Assembly (NCBI GenBank): GCA_002385605.1
Contig: DGDU01000023.1
Span: 1-56,869 of the forward strand
From: Christensenella sp. UBA3944
Lineage (GTDB): Bacteria > Bacillota > Clostridia > Christensenellales > DTU072
Direction: 5' to 3'
Length of the DNA stretch: 56,869 nt
Below, in pieces: positions 43,271 through 51,813 of this stretch (its first letter is position 1; each line of letters opens with the position of its first letter). Under the pieces are notes generated by a model. The model searched no databases. It saw only the letters and a program-made list of their open reading frames with translations, and was not told the DNA's origin. The position numbers and the translations under genes are program-made.

Positions 43271-44344
43271 TTATTTGTTTTCGACGGCAAATTTTTTCAT
43301 GAACTCTATCAGCGCTTTTACGCCTTCGACGGGCATGGCATTGTAGATGCTTGCGCGCATTCCGCCCACCGAGCGGTGCCCCTTTAGGGAGATTAGCCCG
43401 TTCTTGGTGGCTTCGGACACGAACTTGGCGTCAAGCTCTTCCGAGGGGGTGGTGAATGGCACATTCATTAAAGAGCGGAACTCTTTCTGCACGGGGTTCT
43501 TGTAGAAGCCCGAGTTGTCGATAAAGTCGTAAAGGAGGGATGCTTTGTACTCATTTACTTTCTGTATTTCGGCAACGCCGCCCAGCTTCTTAAGCCACCT
43601 GAAGTTCAGCATTGCCATATATACGGCAAAAGCGGGAGGGGTGTTGTACAGGCAATTGTTTTCGGCGTGTATGTCGTAGCGAAGCATAGTGGGGCAGACG
43701 GGCATAGCCTTGCCCATGAGGTCCTTGCGAACGATTACGATGGTAAGCCCGGCGGGCCCGATGTTTTTCTGGGCGCCGGCGTAGATAAGCCCGAACTTGT
43801 TAACATCGATAACCTCGCTTAAAATCATGCTGGACATATCCGACACAAGCGGTGCCTCGGTTTTGGGGTACTTAATATAGCGTGTGCCGTAAACGGTGTT
43901 GTTGGAAGTTAGGTGTACATAGTCGGTGCCTTCGCGGAACGCTACGCTGTCTACATCGGGGATGTAGGTGTGGTTTTTGTCTTTGGAGGACGCCACGACA
44001 GCGATATCGCCGTACTTTTGCGCCTCTTTGGCGGCCTTGGACGCGAAGTTTCCGGTTACGATATAGTCGGCCTTGCCCTTGGAGAGAAGGTTGAGGGGTA
44101 CTGCCCCGAACTGCATGCTTGCCCCGCCCTGCAAAAGAAGAATCTTGTAATCGTCGCTTATGCCCATAAGCTCGGCGAGCAGAGATTGAGCCTCGTTATG
44201 TATCTCCTCGTAAACCTTGGAGCGATGGCTCATTTCGGTGACGGACATCCCGCTGTTGTTGTAGTTGACGAAGTCGCGCTGAGCCTCAAGTTTTACTTCC
44301 TCGGGCAATGTAGCGGGCCCGGGGGCAAAATTATATACCTTCAT
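43271..44344 (-). CDS. serC: Phosphoserine aminotransferase
   Basis: 357 residues from the ATG at 44344, where AAGGAG is well placed; the frame extends 22 codons upstream into the promoter. VYNFAPGPATLPEEV is the family opening, GGASMQFGAVPLNL binds cofactor, and YAGAQKNIGPAG holds the Schiff-base Lys. HRSVGGMRASIYNA near the end carries the substrate-binding Arg and His. It converts phosphohydroxypyruvate and glutamate to phosphoserine. No serB is in the window. Confidence 0.96.
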   Translation of the reverse strand: MKVYNFAPGPATLPEEVKLEAQRDFVNYNNSGMSVTEMSHRSKVYEEIHNEAQSLLAELMGISDDYKILLLQGGASMQFGAVPLNLLSKGKADYIVTGNFASKAAKEAQKYGDIAVVASSKDKNHTYIPDVDSVAFREGTDYVHLTSNNTVYGTRYIKYPKTEAPLVSDMSSMILSEVIDVNKFGLIYAGAQKNIGPAGLTIVIVRKDLMGKAMPVCPTMLRYDIHAENNCLYNTPPAFAVYMAMLNFRWLKKLGGVAEIQKVNEYKASLLYDFIDNSGFYKNPVQKEFRSLMNVPFTTPSEELDAKFVSEATKNGLISLKGHRSVGGMRASIYNAMPVEGVKALIEFMKKFAVENK

Positions 44345-44372
44345 AATTTCTCCTTTCGAGTGTGTTAAACTT

Positions 44373-44400
44373 ATTATACTCTTTATTTTTGGTTCGTCAA
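44373..44400 (-). promoter_or_regulatory. Promoter of the serCA operon
   Basis: On the minus strand, TTGACG (44400-44395), 16-base spacer, perfect TATAAT (44378-44373), giving a leader of about 22 bases. Confidence 0.75.
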
Positions 44401-44456
44401 AATAAAACACGGCAAATGTGAAAAAAATTATGGGTAATTCACTATAATTTGCCGTG
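44398..44456 (-). terminator. Terminator of the nucleotidyltransferase gene
   Basis: A 10-bp stem CACGGCAAAT/ATTTGCCGTG (outer arms at 44408-44417 and 44447-44456) encloses a second GTGAA/TTCAC pair. The minus-strand exit is TTTTATTTTG, abutting the serC promoter. Confidence 0.75.
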
Positions 44457-44489
44457 CTAACTTGTATTTTTTATCGGGCGGAACGGGTT

Positions 44490-45200
44490 TTACAGGATGC
44501 CGGCGGCGGCTCCGCTGCCCAGCGAAATTAGGTAATTTGTGTAATAATAAGAGGGCAGGGTGCCTATATCCGACCAGTAATCGTAAGTCACAAAGGCATA
44601 AGCTTTGCCCACAAGGCGTGGGATAAGCTGCTTGCCGAAGTCATACGGACCTTCGGGTATCATATCGAGGATTGCCTTCTTCATAATGTATATCCCGCAG
44701 TTAATTAGTGAGGGGCGGGGGTTTTCGGGCTTTTCGATAAAGGCCGTAATCTTTCCGTCGTGGTCGGTTTCGAGAATGCCTAGCCCTTCGGGGTTTTTAT
44801 GAGGCGTGGCTATAAGTGTAAACGAGGAGTTTTTGGCGAAGTGGAAGTCTATAGCCTTCGATAAATCAATAGTTGTATAGGCGTCGCCCGAAAGCACGAT
44901 AAAATCGTCCGAAACAAAGTCTTTGGCATTTTTTACGCCGCCCGCCGTGCCCAAGGGCTGGTCCTCGAAAAAGTAAGTAATTTTTACCCCCAGCCAGTCG
45001 CCGTTTCCGAAATAGTCGGTTATGCAGTCGCTTTTGTAACCTAAGGTAATGCCTATATCGGTTATATTGTGGGCGCGGCAAAGTTCTATGATGTGCTGCA
45101 GTACGGGCTTATCTATAATTTTCACCATGGGCTTGGGGATATTGTCTGTCAGGGGGCGCAGGCGGAGTCCCTTGCCTCCCGCCATGATTATTGCTTTCAT
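44490..45200 (-). CDS. Nucleotide-sugar pyrophosphorylase-like nucleotidyltransferase
   Basis: 236 residues from the ATG at 45200, which has AGAGGTGAT directly before it. The opening KAIIMAGGKGLRLRPLT with KPMVKI is the nucleotide-binding loop of the sugar-1-phosphate nucleotidyltransferase superfamily; QPLGTAGGV, LSGDAYT and FIEKPENP are further blocks. Length fits a catalytic domain alone, without the C-terminal left-handed helix of GlmU or GlgC. Relatives make GDP-mannose, GDP-heptose or dTDP-glucose; the sugar cannot be assigned. It is a single gene with its own terminator. Confidence 0.85.
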   Translation of the reverse strand: MKAIIMAGGKGLRLRPLTDNIPKPMVKIIDKPVLQHIIELCRAHNITDIGITLGYKSDCITDYFGNGDWLGVKITYFFEDQPLGTAGGVKNAKDFVSDDFIVLSGDAYTTIDLSKAIDFHFAKNSSFTLIATPHKNPEGLGILETDHDGKITAFIEKPENPRPSLINCGIYIMKKAILDMIPEGPYDFGKQLIPRLVGKAYAFVTYDYWSDIGTLPSYYYTNYLISLGSGAAAGIL

Positions 45201-45267
45201 ATCACCTCTTCGTAAGGTTAGTTTGAGAAAGAAAACCTTAAATATTACAAAATTTTCCGCTTCCCGC

Positions 45268-45288
45268 CGCCTCAAAATCGCCTCAAAA
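45268..45288. repeat. Tandem CGCCTCAAAA repeat
   Basis: Two identical 10-base copies at 45268-45277 and 45279-45288, period 11, lying 68-88 bases upstream of the nucleotidyltransferase start. The one-turn spacing would suit a protein binding one face of the helix. Confidence 0.5.
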
Positions 45289-45331
45289 ACCCTCGAATAA
45301 CCGCCGATACGGCACAAAAAGGAAAATTCGT

Positions 45332-45360
45332 TTGTGTAAAGGTAAAATATGGTATATACT
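45332..45360 (+). promoter_or_regulatory. Promoter of the RNase J gene
   Basis: TTGTGT (45332-45337), 17-base spacer, TATACT (45355-45360). It predicts a leader of about 115 bases. Confidence 0.6.
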
Positions 45361-45368
45361 AAATATAA

Positions 45369-45440
45369 GTCAGGAATGAAGAGTCAGGAATGAGGGGTAA
45401 AGTATAAAATATATTCGGGCAAAGCATAATCGTTCCTGAC
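45369..45440 (+). promoter_or_regulatory. RNase J leader with two competing stems
   Basis: GTCAGGAATGA occurs at 45369-45379 and again at 45383-45393. The complement TTCCTGAC is at 45433-45440. Either copy, but not both, can pair with it through eight bases, so two mutually exclusive hairpins are possible ahead of the start codon at 45482. Confidence 0.5.
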
Positions 45441-45481
45441 AAATCATTTTTGAATAAACATCATACAAAGAGGTACTTTTT

Positions 45482-47128
45482 TTGGCAAAAAAACTTAAAA
45501 TCATTTTCCTTGGCGGCGTAGGCGAAATAGGCAAAAACATGACCGCCATAGAATACAACAACAACATTATAGTGGTAGACAGCGGGCTTTCCTTCCCAAA
45601 CATCGACGAGATGCCCGGCATAGATTATGTCATACCGGATTATTCCTACCTTGTCCAGAATCAAAGCAAAATAAGGGGTATCCTTATAACCCACGGGCAC
45701 GAAGACCATATCGGCGCGCTGCCTTATGTCCTGCAGGACATTCAGGCACCGGTGTACGGCTCGGCTTTTTCGATTGCCCTTCTGCAGCATAAGCTAAGGG
45801 AGCACAAGGTAAAAGAGGTAAAAACCCACACCGTAGACGACAACAACAAAGTATTCGATATCGGCTGCTTCCGCGCCGAGTTCGTAAGGGTAACTCACTC
45901 AATAGCGGGCGCGTACGCCATTTCCATCACCACCCCCAAGGGCGTGATATTCTTCACGGGCGACTACAAAATAGACTACACCCCCGTAGACGGCAGGGCG
46001 ATAGACCTTGCCCGCATAGCCGAGATAGGCAAAGAGGGCGTCCTTCTTATGCTTCAGGACTCCACCAATGTCGAACGCCAGGGCTACAGTATGTCCGAGC
46101 GGAGCGTGGGGCAGAAGCTGGACGACATATTCTACCAGAATATCCACAAAAGGATAATCGTCGCGACCTTCTCTACAAACATCCACAGGGTGCAGCAAAT
46201 AATAAACTGCTGCATAAAATACAACAGGCGTATAGCATTCAGCGGGCGTTCGATGATAAACATCGCCGAAATCGCCCACAAGCTGAAAGAACTCCATTAC
46301 CCCAAGGATATGATTGTCGACCTTGCCCGGATCAACTCGGTGCCGTACGACAAGATTTGCATAATCTCGACGGGTACTCAGGGCGAGCCCGAATCCGCCC
46401 TCACCCGCATGAGCAAAGACGAGCTTAAGAAAATAACCATCAGCGACACCGACTGCGTTGTGTTTTCGTCCAGCCCCATACCCGGCAACGAAAAAATGAT
46501 ATATAATGTCATTAACAACCTCTGCAAAAAGGGCGCCGATGTCATTTATAAGGACTTAAGCGAGGTACATGTTTCGGGGCACGCCTGCCGCGAAGAGTTA
46601 AAGACGATGATTTCTTTGGTAAAGCCCCGCTACTTTATACCCGTGCACGGCGAGTACCGCCACCTTAAGCAACATGTAGACCTTGCCGAAACGCTGGGCG
46701 TACCCCGCGACAATATGCTCATACCCGAAATCGGCGATGTCATAGAGGTATCCAAAGGCGGACTGAGGAAAGAGGAGAAGCTTAACATAAGCTGCATAAT
46801 GCTGGACGGAAGCTTTGTTGAAAGCAGCGATATGATACTTCGCGACCGAAAGACGCTAAGCGAAGACGGCTTTGTCATCGTCATTCTCAACATAAGCGCT
46901 TCGGGCAACCTCGACGGCGAACCGTACTTCGAAACAAGAGGCATTACCGTGTCGAAGGATATAGAGGAAAAGATAAAGAACAAAATTATGCTTTCCTTCT
47001 CGGCGGGCGACTTCAGGGAAATGGCGGGCGCCGAAATCCGCTCGCTTATCCGTAAGAGCGTCGCCAAAGAGCTGGACAAAAAACTCAAGAAGCACCCCGT
47101 AATTCTGCCAATCATTTTTGAGCATTAA
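45482..47128 (+). CDS. rnj: Ribonuclease J
   Basis: 548 residues from a TTG start preceded by AGAGGT. The metallo-beta-lactamase motif THGHEDHIGALPY holds the two-zinc site; FFTGDYKID, SDSTNVE-like text (LQDSTNVERQGYS), VATFSTNIHRVQQ, STGTQGEPESAL and VHVSGHA are beta-CASP and RNase J blocks; a C-terminal domain (RKSVAKELDKKLKKHP) ends it. RNase J is a 5'-3' exo- and endoribonuclease central to mRNA decay and rRNA maturation in Bacillota. The next gene begins nine bases after the stop. Confidence 0.96.
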   Translation: MAKKLKIIFLGGVGEIGKNMTAIEYNNNIIVVDSGLSFPNIDEMPGIDYVIPDYSYLVQNQSKIRGILITHGHEDHIGALPYVLQDIQAPVYGSAFSIALLQHKLREHKVKEVKTHTVDDNNKVFDIGCFRAEFVRVTHSIAGAYAISITTPKGVIFFTGDYKIDYTPVDGRAIDLARIAEIGKEGVLLMLQDSTNVERQGYSMSERSVGQKLDDIFYQNIHKRIIVATFSTNIHRVQQIINCCIKYNRRIAFSGRSMINIAEIAHKLKELHYPKDMIVDLARINSVPYDKICIISTGTQGEPESALTRMSKDELKKITISDTDCVVFSSSPIPGNEKMIYNVINNLCKKGADVIYKDLSEVHVSGHACREELKTMISLVKPRYFIPVHGEYRHLKQHVDLAETLGVPRDNMLIPEIGDVIEVSKGGLRKEEKLNISCIMLDGSFVESSDMILRDRKTLSEDGFVIVILNISASGNLDGEPYFETRGITVSKDIEEKIKNKIMLSFSAGDFREMAGAEIRSLIRKSVAKELDKKLKKHPVILPIIFEH

Positions 47129-47137
47129 GAGGTTGCT

Positions 47138-48262
47138 ATGAAAAACAAACAGACCGTTTTGGTATTCGCAAACGAATCTACCGAGGTATTCGCGAGGGCT
47201 ATCAAAGAGAGGCTTTCTCACATCAAAGACGCCCTCTGCATCATTATTGGCGAAAACGAGTTTGTTAGCACGGGGCTTCAGATAGCCAAAGATTTGCTTC
47301 TTAACCCCGACGGCATAGTAATTAAAACGGCAAAAAAAATCCTGGAAGGCGGGCCCGACAGGGGGATAGACAGGATACCCTCCTCGGATATAACCTATAC
47401 CGACAGAAGCGTGTCTTTCGTAAAAATGCGCAATGTGTTCAGGCGTTACGAGCCTAAGGCCGTTGTCCTTATGAGCGGCGCGCTCGCCAAAGAGGCTTTA
47501 GCGGTAAGGGCAAAGTTTGCTCCCGATGTAAAAGTGTTTATGCTGGTTAAAGACTTCGGCATACATTGCGGGATTATAAATCACAACATAGACAAGTTCT
47601 TTGTCGAGAATATGGCAATCCTTACAACGCTTGCCAATTACGGCGTAAAGGAAAGGCAGATTGCCGTCACCAATATCCCCGTGCCTGCCGAATTCGATAA
47701 CGCGATTCCTAAAGACGAGGCAGCCAAAACGCTTAATCTGGATGCCCAAAAGCCCGTGTTATTGTTCAGGGGCGGCGATAAGCTAACCCCATCCGACAAG
47801 ACCGCTCTAATCGAGTTAACCGAGTTTTCAAAGAGGGCGAATGTGCTTGTTTACTGCGGCACAAACCGCAAGCTGTTCGAGTTCGCCTCCTCATTGAGGC
47901 TTAAAGCCTTTAACGAGGGGTACGACCTCAATATGCTGTATTCGGCGGCGGATCTGTTAATAACCCGCCCCGTAAGCCAAAACATTTTGGTGGCGCTACA
48001 TAAGAAGCTTCTTTGCGTGGTAATCCCGCCCTCGGACAAACTTGAGGAAAGAAGCATTAAAGGCTTAAAAGGGCTGGTAATCGACGCCACCGCCAAAGGC
48101 GGTATGGTAACCTTTATAGACGATTACCTCCGCACCCCGGGCTTCGAGAAAACATATAAGAGCGTAACCCAAGAGATGGCGGAAAGGCTAAAAAGGCCCG
48201 CAGCGGGCGCGCTTATAGAGGCTATAACGAATACCTTCGAGCCCGAAGGCGACAAGAAATAA
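47138..48262 (+). CDS. MurG/MGDG-synthase-like glycosyltransferase-related protein
   Basis: 374 residues. The middle segment FMLVKDFGIHCGIINHNIDKFFVEN, then YGVKERQIAVTNIPVPAEF, follows the pattern of the N-terminal domain of monogalactosyl/diglucosyl diacylglycerol synthases (GT28) where D-F, H and the GIPV turn occur. The C-terminal half has a second Rossmann-like domain (PVLLFRGGDKL, VLVYCGTNRKLFEF, DLNMLYSAADLLITRP). The canonical donor-site Gly-Gly and Glu-rich block is not evident, so activity is uncertain. It is translated from the rnj transcript with GAGGTTGCT before the ATG. Confidence 0.6.
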   Translation: MKNKQTVLVFANESTEVFARAIKERLSHIKDALCIIIGENEFVSTGLQIAKDLLLNPDGIVIKTAKKILEGGPDRGIDRIPSSDITYTDRSVSFVKMRNVFRRYEPKAVVLMSGALAKEALAVRAKFAPDVKVFMLVKDFGIHCGIINHNIDKFFVENMAILTTLANYGVKERQIAVTNIPVPAEFDNAIPKDEAAKTLNLDAQKPVLLFRGGDKLTPSDKTALIELTEFSKRANVLVYCGTNRKLFEFASSLRLKAFNEGYDLNMLYSAADLLITRPVSQNILVALHKKLLCVVIPPSDKLEERSIKGLKGLVIDATAKGGMVTFIDDYLRTPGFEKTYKSVTQEMAERLKRPAAGALIEAITNTFEPEGDKK

Positions 48263-48268
48263 AACAAC

Positions 48269-48298
48269 GGGCCGCGGAAGCAAACCGCGGCCCTTTTA
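48269..48298. terminator. Terminator of the rnj operon
   Basis: Perfect 9-bp stem GGGCCGCGG/CCGCGGCCC, loop AAGCAAA, then TTTTAAT. The minus exit is GTTGTTTTATTT, so it can also work for the opposing gene. Confidence 0.85.
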
Positions 48299-48319
48299 AT
48301 ATGTTGGTATTTTACATCA

Positions 48320-48351
48320 GCGAAGCGCCTCCCTTACCGGAGGCGCTTCGC
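48320..48351. other. 13-bp GC-rich hairpin between convergent genes
   Basis: GCGAAGCGCCTCC (48320-48332) pairs perfectly with GGAGGCGCTTCGC (48339-48351) across a six-base loop, with no T-run on either side. Probably part of the termination region for the membrane-protein gene. Confidence 0.6.
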
Positions 48352-48376
48352 AGCAAAATAATTTCGCCTCAAACGG

Positions 48377-48985
48377 TTAGTCTCTTTCTTCCAGCCTGCT
48401 GGTTTCGAAGTAGTACGCCAGCCTCGAGGGCCTTCTCACCGCTCTCGAGAGTACCTCGAACATGACTACCGCCGTCAGTATGGCGATAACCGTCCAGTCG
48501 AACCCGAAGTGCAGGTTGTACGCGCCCGAGCCTATCTGGACAAGGCCGTTAAACAGCATCATCGCTATTGCCGATACCACAAAGCTGAACTTGCCGTTCT
48601 GCGTTAGTATGAAGGCAAGGGTGCCTATAATTATGGCGTATACCCAGTTGGATGTCGCGAAAAAGTCGTTGCCCGCGAGCATCGCAAGCCTTGTGGCGGC
48701 AAACGCAAGCCCGCCCAGAATCAGCGCTATACCGAAGGCCGTTATCTGGCTTGTAAACCTTCCGAAGAACCAGAACATGGCGAAGGCAAACAAGTACAGT
48801 ATCAGCGAGCCGATGCGGAAGCTGAAAGCGCCGATATAAAGGGTGGGGATAAAGTTCAAGCCGATTACGGCCGCTAGCATCAGTACAAAGAATATCGCGT
48901 TCATGTGGAAGTCTTTGAGGGTGTTTCTTCCTAACCCTACAAGCAAAAGTATTCCAATGACGCCTAAAGTTATAGGAGCTATCAT
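48377..48985 (-). CDS. Six-helix membrane protein of unknown function
   Basis: 202 residues with about six hydrophobic segments (starting IAPITLGVIGILLLVGLG) separated by very short loops, and a charged C-terminal tail (RAVRRPSRLAYYFETSRLEERD) likely in the cytoplasm. TGAGGTGA precedes the ATG. I recognise no family motif. It is divergent from dnaX and faces the rnj operon. Confidence 0.75.
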   Translation of the reverse strand: MIAPITLGVIGILLLVGLGRNTLKDFHMNAIFFVLMLAAVIGLNFIPTLYIGAFSFRIGSLILYLFAFAMFWFFGRFTSQITAFGIALILGGLAFAATRLAMLAGNDFFATSNWVYAIIIGTLAFILTQNGKFSFVVSAIAMMLFNGLVQIGSGAYNLHFGFDWTVIAILTAVVMFEVLSRAVRRPSRLAYYFETSRLEERD

Positions 48986-49086
48986 AAAATCACCTCAAAG
49001 CTATTATTTGCCCTATTCTGACATTTATACACAAAAATTTTTGGCGCAACGCTTATTTATTCGCCCGAGCAAGCAAGCGATACTTA

Positions 49087-49115
49087 TTGTATAAACTCCT
49101 TGGATATGCTATAAT
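49087..49115 (+). promoter_or_regulatory. Promoter of dnaX (extended -10)
   Basis: TTGTAT (49087-49092), 17-base spacer, perfect TATAAT (49110-49115) with TG one base upstream. Only nine bases separate it from the ATG and there is no Shine-Dalgarno. A perfect DnaA-box match, TTATACACA, is at 49025-49033. Confidence 0.7.
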
Positions 49116-49124
49116 ATTTTCACT

Positions 49125-50783
49125 ATGACGCATGTTTCTTTGTACAGGCGTTTTCGTCCCTCGTCTTGGGACAAGGTTATCGGTCAGGACCATATCGTAA
49201 CGACGCTTGTTAACCAGATAAAATCGGGCGCCGTAAGCCACGCCTACCTGTTCACCGGCACAAGGGGAACGGGCAAGACCAGCACGGCCAAAATTTTCGC
49301 GAAAGCGGTAAACTGCCTAGACCCTAAGGACGGTTCGCCCTGCGGGGTGTGCGCAAACTGCAAGGCTTTGGCGTCGCCAAATTGCATGGATGTCATCGAG
49401 ATGGACGCCGCAAGCAACAACAGAGTCGAGGAAATCCGCGAGCTTCGCGAAAATGTGCAGTACCCGCCCGCCGAGGTAAAATATAAGGTATATATCATAG
49501 ACGAGGTTCACATGCTTTCGGGCTCGGCTTTCAACGCCCTGCTCAAAACGCTGGAAGAGCCCCCTAAGCATGTAATATTTATTCTCGCGACCACCGAAGT
49601 CCACAAACTCCCGGAGACTATATTAAGCCGCTGCTTAAGGTTCGACTTCAGGCTTGTCCCCAAAGAAAAGCTTGCCGCTTTGCTCGCGGGTATATTCTCC
49701 GAACTCAAATACGAATACGAGCCCGAGGCTTTGGAGATTTTAGCCTCGCACGGCGAGGGAAGCGTGCGCGACACACTTTCCATCGCCGATATGTGTATGT
49801 CTTTCTCGCCCAAAAAGCTTACGGCAGACGCCGTTTTGGAAGTTTTGGGGGCGTCCGACTTCAGTACGCTGTACGAAATTGCAGAGGGTGTGCTTACGGG
49901 CAATACGGGAGCCGTGCTTTCGGCGACTAACAAAGTATATTCGAGGGGCAAGGGCATTACGACCTTCAACAGGGACTTAGGCGCTTTTTTCCGCGACCTC
50001 GTGGCAATAAAGAATGTGCCCGCCTACCGCGCGGCGTACAACGAAGAGCAATACAGGCAGCTCAAGGGACTCGCCGAAAGGTTCGATAATTACAGGCTTG
50101 GCCGTGTTATGGATATCATCTCCTCGGCCGAAAACCTTGTGCGTTACAGCACACAGCAGCAGATTGTTCTGGACGCATGCCTCATAAAGGCAGCTGAAAT
50201 GCAGACCGAGCCAAACATCGAAGCGCTAATCAGCAGGGTAAGGGCTTTAGAAAACCGCATAAAAGAGCTTGAGCAAAACGGTATAAAGGTAGCGCCTGCC
50301 GCTTCCCCGTCGGCGGCTTCAAGTGCGCCAAGCCAAAGCAAAGTACCCGAGCCTCCCGCTCAAAGCATAGCCGAGGTGCTCGAATCCGTCGCCGTAAAAG
50401 TCGAGGAAGCCCCCATTTTCGAGGACGCCCCCGAAGAAGAAGCGCCCGAATTAGACAGCCTTTCCAAAGCCGCCATGAGCGGGCTTCTCACAGCGGTAAG
50501 GGAAGAGGGCTTTGTCATGCTTTACAGGTCGCTCGCCATGCAGGAGGACTACATCCTTAAAGATAAAAAGCTTATAATAAATGTGCCCGACAACGCCGGC
50601 TGGTCTATACTCACAAGAAACCAAAACGACAAGCTTTTAGACGGGCTTATCAAAAAGACGATGGGCGAGGATTACGGCGTCGAGATAATCCAGAAGATAA
50701 CCAAGGCCCGCTCGCAAAGGGAAAGCAAAAAGGCAATAAAAGACCTGTTCGGGACCAAACTCATAGACAAAACGGGGCAGTAA
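49125..50783 (+). CDS. dnaX: DNA polymerase III subunits gamma/tau
   Basis: 552 residues. SLYRRFRPSSWDKVIGQ opens the protein; Walker A is TGTRGTGKTS; the zinc site is NCLDPKDGSPCGVCANC; Walker B-type DEVHML and the SRC motif LSRCLRFDF are present. After about residue 370 comes a coiled coil, a Pro/Ala/Ser-rich linker and a C-terminal tau-type domain. It is the clamp-loader ATPase and fork organiser. The dnaX-ybaB-recR order is conserved in bacteria. There is no ribosome-binding site, and the -10 box is nine bases upstream, suggesting leaderless translation. Confidence 0.97.
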   Translation: MTHVSLYRRFRPSSWDKVIGQDHIVTTLVNQIKSGAVSHAYLFTGTRGTGKTSTAKIFAKAVNCLDPKDGSPCGVCANCKALASPNCMDVIEMDAASNNRVEEIRELRENVQYPPAEVKYKVYIIDEVHMLSGSAFNALLKTLEEPPKHVIFILATTEVHKLPETILSRCLRFDFRLVPKEKLAALLAGIFSELKYEYEPEALEILASHGEGSVRDTLSIADMCMSFSPKKLTADAVLEVLGASDFSTLYEIAEGVLTGNTGAVLSATNKVYSRGKGITTFNRDLGAFFRDLVAIKNVPAYRAAYNEEQYRQLKGLAERFDNYRLGRVMDIISSAENLVRYSTQQQIVLDACLIKAAEMQTEPNIEALISRVRALENRIKELEQNGIKVAPAASPSAASSAPSQSKVPEPPAQSIAEVLESVAVKVEEAPIFEDAPEEEAPELDSLSKAAMSGLLTAVREEGFVMLYRSLAMQEDYILKDKKLIINVPDNAGWSILTRNQNDKLLDGLIKKTMGEDYGVEIIQKITKARSQRESKKAIKDLFGTKLIDKTGQ

Positions 50784-50832
50784 CAATGCCCGAATGTAAA
50801 TAATATATTGGAGTAACAAAAAGGAGAGAGAT

Positions 50833-51162
50833 ATGAACAGATTCGGAGGTTTTGGCGGAAACAATATGCAGCAGCTGATGCGTCAGGCACAAAAGATGCA
50901 GCAGGATATGCTTAAGGCGCAGGAAGAGCTTGCCGAAACCGAAGTCGTGGCGACCGCCGGCGGCGGCATGGTCGAAATAGTTATGACCTGCGACCGCAAG
51001 CTTGTATCGGTAAAAATTAAGCCCGAAGCGGTAGACCCCGACGATGTCGAAATGCTCGAAGATATGCTTGTGGCGGGCTTCAACGAGGCCGCCAAGCTTG
51101 TGGAGGAAGAGCAAAAGAGGGTTCTCGGCCCCTACGCCAATGTTATGGGAGGCCTGATGTAA
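50833..51162 (+). CDS. ybaB: YbaB/EbfC nucleoid-associated protein
   Basis: 109 residues. A Gly/Asn/Met/Gln-rich start (FGGFGGNNMQQLMRQAQ) leads into the YbaB core: QEELAETEVVATAGGGMVEIVMTCDRKLVSVKI, then VEMLEDMLVAGFNEA. YbaB dimers bind DNA with little sequence preference. AAGGAGAG precedes the ATG, and recR starts four bases after its stop. Confidence 0.95.
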   Translation: MNRFGGFGGNNMQQLMRQAQKMQQDMLKAQEELAETEVVATAGGGMVEIVMTCDRKLVSVKIKPEAVDPDDVEMLEDMLVAGFNEAAKLVEEEQKRVLGPYANVMGGLM

Positions 51163-51165
51163 CAA

Positions 51166-51747
51166 ATGCAATCCGAGGCTTTATCGCGGCTTATAGCCGC
51201 CTTCCGCAGGCTCCCCGCCGTGGGGCAAAAATCGGCGACACGCTACGCCTACGCCATACTTGACATGGCCGACGCCGAGGCGGAAGAGTTCGCCAACGCC
51301 GTTTTAACCGCCAAGGCGGTTATACACTTCTGCAAAGAGTGCGGCAATTATACCGATACCGAGGTTTGCGAGCATTGCCGGACCGCCGACAAATCGGTTA
51401 TCTGCGTGGTAAAAGAGCCCCGCGATATCCTTGCCTTCGAGAAAATGGGCGGCTACAACGGGCTTTACCATGTGCTGGGCGGCTCTTTAGACTTTCAAAA
51501 GGGCATAACAGCCGAAAACCTTCGCATTAAAGAGCTTCTCACAAGGCTGGACGGCGTACAGGAAGTCATAATCGCTTTAGACCCCGATGTCAGCGGAGAA
51601 ATGACAGCTGTTTACCTTTCGCAAATCCTTAAGCCTTTGGGCATAAAGGTTACCCGCCTCGCCCACGGCATACCGATGGGCAGTGAAATAGAATACGCCG
51701 ACGAAATTACGCTGATGAGGGCGCTTTCGGACAGAAAAACAATATAA
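51166..51747 (+). CDS. recR: Recombination mediator RecR
   Basis: 193 residues. Helix-hairpin-helix text LPAVGQKSATRYA, the four-Cys zinc finger CKECGNYTDTEVCEHC, and the Toprim domain (VIIALDPDVSGEMTAVYL) are all present, ending with RLAHGIPMGSEIEYADEITL. RecR acts with RecO and RecF to load RecA at gaps. It is the last gene of the dnaX operon. Confidence 0.97.
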   Translation: MQSEALSRLIAAFRRLPAVGQKSATRYAYAILDMADAEAEEFANAVLTAKAVIHFCKECGNYTDTEVCEHCRTADKSVICVVKEPRDILAFEKMGGYNGLYHVLGGSLDFQKGITAENLRIKELLTRLDGVQEVIIALDPDVSGEMTAVYLSQILKPLGIKVTRLAHGIPMGSEIEYADEITLMRALSDRKTI

Positions 51748-51772
51748 AATCAAATAAGAACTTTAATTAAAC

Positions 51773-51802
51773 AAAGGCCTCGCAAATCGCGGGGCCTTTT
51801 AA
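51773..51802. terminator. Bidirectional terminator between recR and galT
   Basis: Stem AAAGGCCTCGC/GCGGGGCCTTT with one T-G pair, loop AAATC, followed by TTAA on the plus strand. Confidence 0.7.
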
Positions 51803-51813
51803 TCTTCTTGTCG

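Noticed and set aside
49000..51750. A replication origin near dnaX-recR
   Set aside because: Only one DnaA box is present upstream, there is no AT-rich unwinding region with box clusters, and dnaA/dnaN are absent.
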